Part shown: piece by piece, positions 62,248 to 64,000 of the stretch
How positions within the stretch are numbered: the stretch's first letter is position 1
Layout of the letters: each line of letters begins with the position of its first letter
Assembly: GCA_965218235.1 (NCBI GenBank)
Contig: OZ244596.1
Coordinates: 1,178,001 to 1,242,000, forward strand
Source: CADCWK01 sp965218235
GTDB lineage: Bacteria > Chloroflexota > Chloroflexia > Thermomicrobiales > UBA6265
Length of the DNA: 64,000 bases
Reading direction: 5' to 3'
Translations under genes and position numbers: made by a program
Notes under the pieces: generated by a model
The model's database searches: none
What the model was told of the DNA's origin: nothing
The model's input: only the letters and a program-made list of their open reading frames with translations

Positions 62248-62373
62248 CGTCTCCCCCTCTCCCCAGCTGCATTGACTCGACAGGTTACCCCAGAGCCAGA
62301 TGGAAGACGGTCCAGCGGCGTGGACTCTGCAAAGAGATTCTCAGACAACCGTCTGAACAAAGGAGGGGCGGCG

Positions 62374-63261
62374 ATGACGGATCTGTTCGAAGGCTTCGAG
62401 CTCCGAACGGTCGAGACGGATGAGGTGACGCAACGCGTCAGGGTCGGTGGGAGCGGACCGGGGCTGCTACTACTCCACGGGCACCCGCAGACGCACCTGA
62501 TGTAGCACCGAATCGCGCCCAACCTGGCGGAACACTTCACCGTCGTCGCGCCCGACCTGCGCGGCTACGGCGACAGCACCGCTCCGGCCGACGCCGCCGA
62601 CCACGAACAGGCGTCCAAGCGGGCGATGGCCCGGGACAATGTCCAGCTCATGGCCACCCTCGGCTTCGACCGGTTCGCCGTCGTCGGGCACGACCGCGGC
62701 GGCCGGGTCGCCTACCGGATGGCGCTCGACCATCCGGAGCGCGTCGAGCGGCTGGCCGTCCTCGACATCATCCCGACCGGCGAGGTACTGGGCCGGCTCA
62801 CCGTCGAGGTCGCGCGAGCCTACGCCGGCTGGTTCTTCCTCGGCCAGCCGGCCCCGTTCCCGGAGACGGTCGTCGGGCAGAACCCGGCCGGGTTCTACTA
62901 CGGCGGCAGGGAGCAGCTGTTCCACCCCGAGGCGCTGGCCGACTATCTCCGCTGCGTCTCCCGGCCCGAGACGATCCACGCCATGTGCGAGGACCAGCGG
63001 GCCGCCTTCAGCTTCGACCGCTCACTGGACGACGCCGACCGGGGCCGGCGCCGGATCACCTGCCCAACGCTCGCCCTCTGGGCCACCGACGACGACATGG
63101 GGAAGCTCTTCGACGTCCTGCCGATCTGGCGCGACTGGGCCGACGACGTCACCGGCCAGCCGATCGCCGCCGGTCACTTCCTCGCCGAAGAGAACCCGTC
63201 CGCCGTCCTGGCCGCCGTGCTCCCGTTCCTGAGCGAAACGGGAAACTGCCAGGATCACTGA
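62374..63261 (+). pseudogene. alpha/beta hydrolase (haloacetate-dehalogenase-like) with an in-frame TAG
   Basis: The frame runs from ATG 62374 (AGGAGG at 62361-62366) to TGA 63261, broken only by TAG at 62503-62505. Around it the protein reads HGHPQTHLM-TAG-HRIAPNLAEHF, where homologues have MWHR, so TGG has become TAG. The rest of the fold is intact: nucleophile Asp in VVGHDRGGRVAYRMALDHPE, PDLRGYGDS, LALWATDDDMGKLFDVLP and a C-terminal histidine in GHFLAEENP. Translation to the TAG gives 43 residues only; a restart at a later ATG would lose the oxyanion motif. Confidence 0.78.
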
Positions 63262-63324
63262 TCGCGCCGATACAATAGGAGACAGACGATCGATCCCGGC
63301 AGCTGGGTTGGAGAGGACACGCTT

Positions 63325-63648
63325 GTGACGACAGTCCAGATACTCCCCATCGAACTCACCAGGCATCTCGACGGGATCCGGGTACTCTGTGAGCGATTCG
63401 GAATGCGGGCCCTGTATGTTTTTGGCTCGGCCGTTCATGGAACCTTCGACCCGGCAACAAGTGACCTCGACTTCGTCGTCGACCTCGGAGAGTACGACGC
63501 GGAAGTCCTCGGGCGATTCCTCGACTTTCAGGACGAACTCGCCCGACTGCTAGGACGTGATATCGATTTGATAACCGTCGGAGCAACCGGTCACCGTCGA
63601 TTTCTCAGCGAGGTTCACGCGACGAAAGTGTCGATCTATGCCGCGTGA
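63325..63648 (+). CDS. mntA: MntA-type minimal nucleotidyltransferase antitoxin
   Basis: 107 residues from GTG 63325. ALYVFGSAVHGTFDPATSDLDFVVDL carries the minimal nucleotidyltransferase GSxxxG and SDLDF motifs. In the MntA-HepT module this enzyme adenylylates a tyrosine of HepT and so neutralises it. It overlaps hepT by 11 bases. Confidence 0.85.
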   Translation: MTTVQILPIELTRHLDGIRVLCERFGMRALYVFGSAVHGTFDPATSDLDFVVDLGEYDAEVLGRFLDFQDELARLLGRDIDLITVGATGHRRFLSEVHATKVSIYAA

Positions 63649-64000
63649 ATCAAAACTGACGCGGGACGATCGTCTGGAACTGGCAGTCGTCGCCACTGAC
63701 AAGATCATGAGTTACGTTTCCGACATGGACCTCGCGTCGTATCAGGGCAGTTCTCTCCATCAGGACGCTGTCAGCCTTCAGATCATGCAAATCGCCGAGT
63801 TGCTCAAACCACTCGATGACTCCGACAGCTCGTTGCGGTACGACATACCGGAGAGTGGCCGCATCATCGGTATGCGCAACGTCATCGCCCACCAGTACTA
63901 CACGATCAACGAGGCAGTCGTCTGGAATGCGGCAACCGAGTACGTCCCCGCGCTTCGGCTACGTCTCATGGACATGCTCGGATGGACGGACGAACGGGAG
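63638..64000 (+). CDS. hepT: HepT-like HEPN toxin, running off the window
   Basis: At least 121 residues from ATG 63638, open to the window edge. The HEPN RX4HXY motif is present in MRNVIAHQYYTI (Arg, His and Tyr in the right spacing), which is both the RNase site and the target of AMP modification by MntA. The N-terminus RDDRLELAVVATDKIMSYV and QDAVSLQIMQIAELLKPLDD is typical. The short overlap with mntA indicates coupled translation. Confidence 0.82.
   Translation, partial: MPRESKLTRDDRLELAVVATDKIMSYVSDMDLASYQGSSLHQDAVSLQIMQIAELLKPLDDSDSSLRYDIPESGRIIGMRNVIAHQYYTINEAVVWNAATEYVPALRLRLMDMLGWTDERE

Noticed and set aside
1..64000. Global reassignment of TAG to sense
   Set aside because: Many healthy genes here end in TAG with no conserved sequence beyond it.

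Overview
The window is high-GC bacterial DNA from what is probably a Chloroflexota genome, most likely Thermomicrobia-like. This is inferred from gene style, not from an rRNA or other marker. The clues are very high third-position GC, many Tat-type signal peptides, exported proteins ending in Ala/Thr/Pro tails such as AGTPAAATP, and a vitamin-B12-dependent class II ribonucleotide reductase. No rRNA, tRNA or CRISPR array was recognised.

Layout. 1-6.2 kb: an MBL-fold hydrolase gene broken by an in-frame TAG, a four-helix membrane protein beside a decayed paralogue, an epoxide hydrolase, a LacI-type regulator, and a pair of homologous ~56-residue small proteins with their own strong promoter and a perfect intrinsic terminator. 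6.2-8.8 kb: IS5-family copy 1, a Pycsar-effector-like membrane protein and an IS630 relic. 8.8-18.5 kb: DUF885 peptidase, a degenerate NodB protein, two MFS exporters, an HEPN toxin-antitoxin-like pair lying before an MFS gene relic, and a GH39-like glycosidase. 18.5-21.3 kb: a lower-GC islet with a two-gene type I CBASS antiphage operon (CD-NTase plus Cap15 effector), split by IS copy 2 exactly at the CD-NTase stop codon. 21.4-34.2 kb: nrdJ, a TIM-barrel/DUF309 fusion, smc, then a 3 kb accessory segment flanked by a 155 bp direct duplication of the smc 3' end. This segment holds a gene broken by a 37 bp palindrome-forming insertion and a DUF1828 gene. 34.3-45.5 kb: HicA-like toxin, fluoride channel, peroxiredoxin-like protein, and a BMP-type nucleoside ABC importer operon interrupted by REP-like repeats, one of which carries IS copy 3; then a CNNM-type protein. 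45.6-55.3 kb: SMP-30-like protein, a LuxR regulator with a degenerate receiver, a DoxX/ECF sigma/SRPBCC operon, a serine hydrolase, hflX, a RAYT transposase between perfect 44 bp inverted REPs, and a ribbon-helix-helix gene cut by IS copy 4. 55.4-64 kb: WYL regulator with two coupled genes, a flavoprotein coupled to an ECF sigma factor, a DUF4038 glycosidase, Nudix, an alpha/beta hydrolase gene with an in-frame TAG, and a MntA/HepT toxin-antitoxin pair running off the edge.

How it fits together. Housekeeping or metabolic blocks (nrdJ, smc, hflX, the nucleoside importer) alternate with islets of defence and toxin-antitoxin genes that attract one very young IS (four 863 bp copies with identical transposases) and REP/RAYT repeats. 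The strongest biological leads are the IS-split CBASS operon, the small-protein pair, the smc-flanked segment, and the three in-frame TAG codons inside otherwise intact reading frames.
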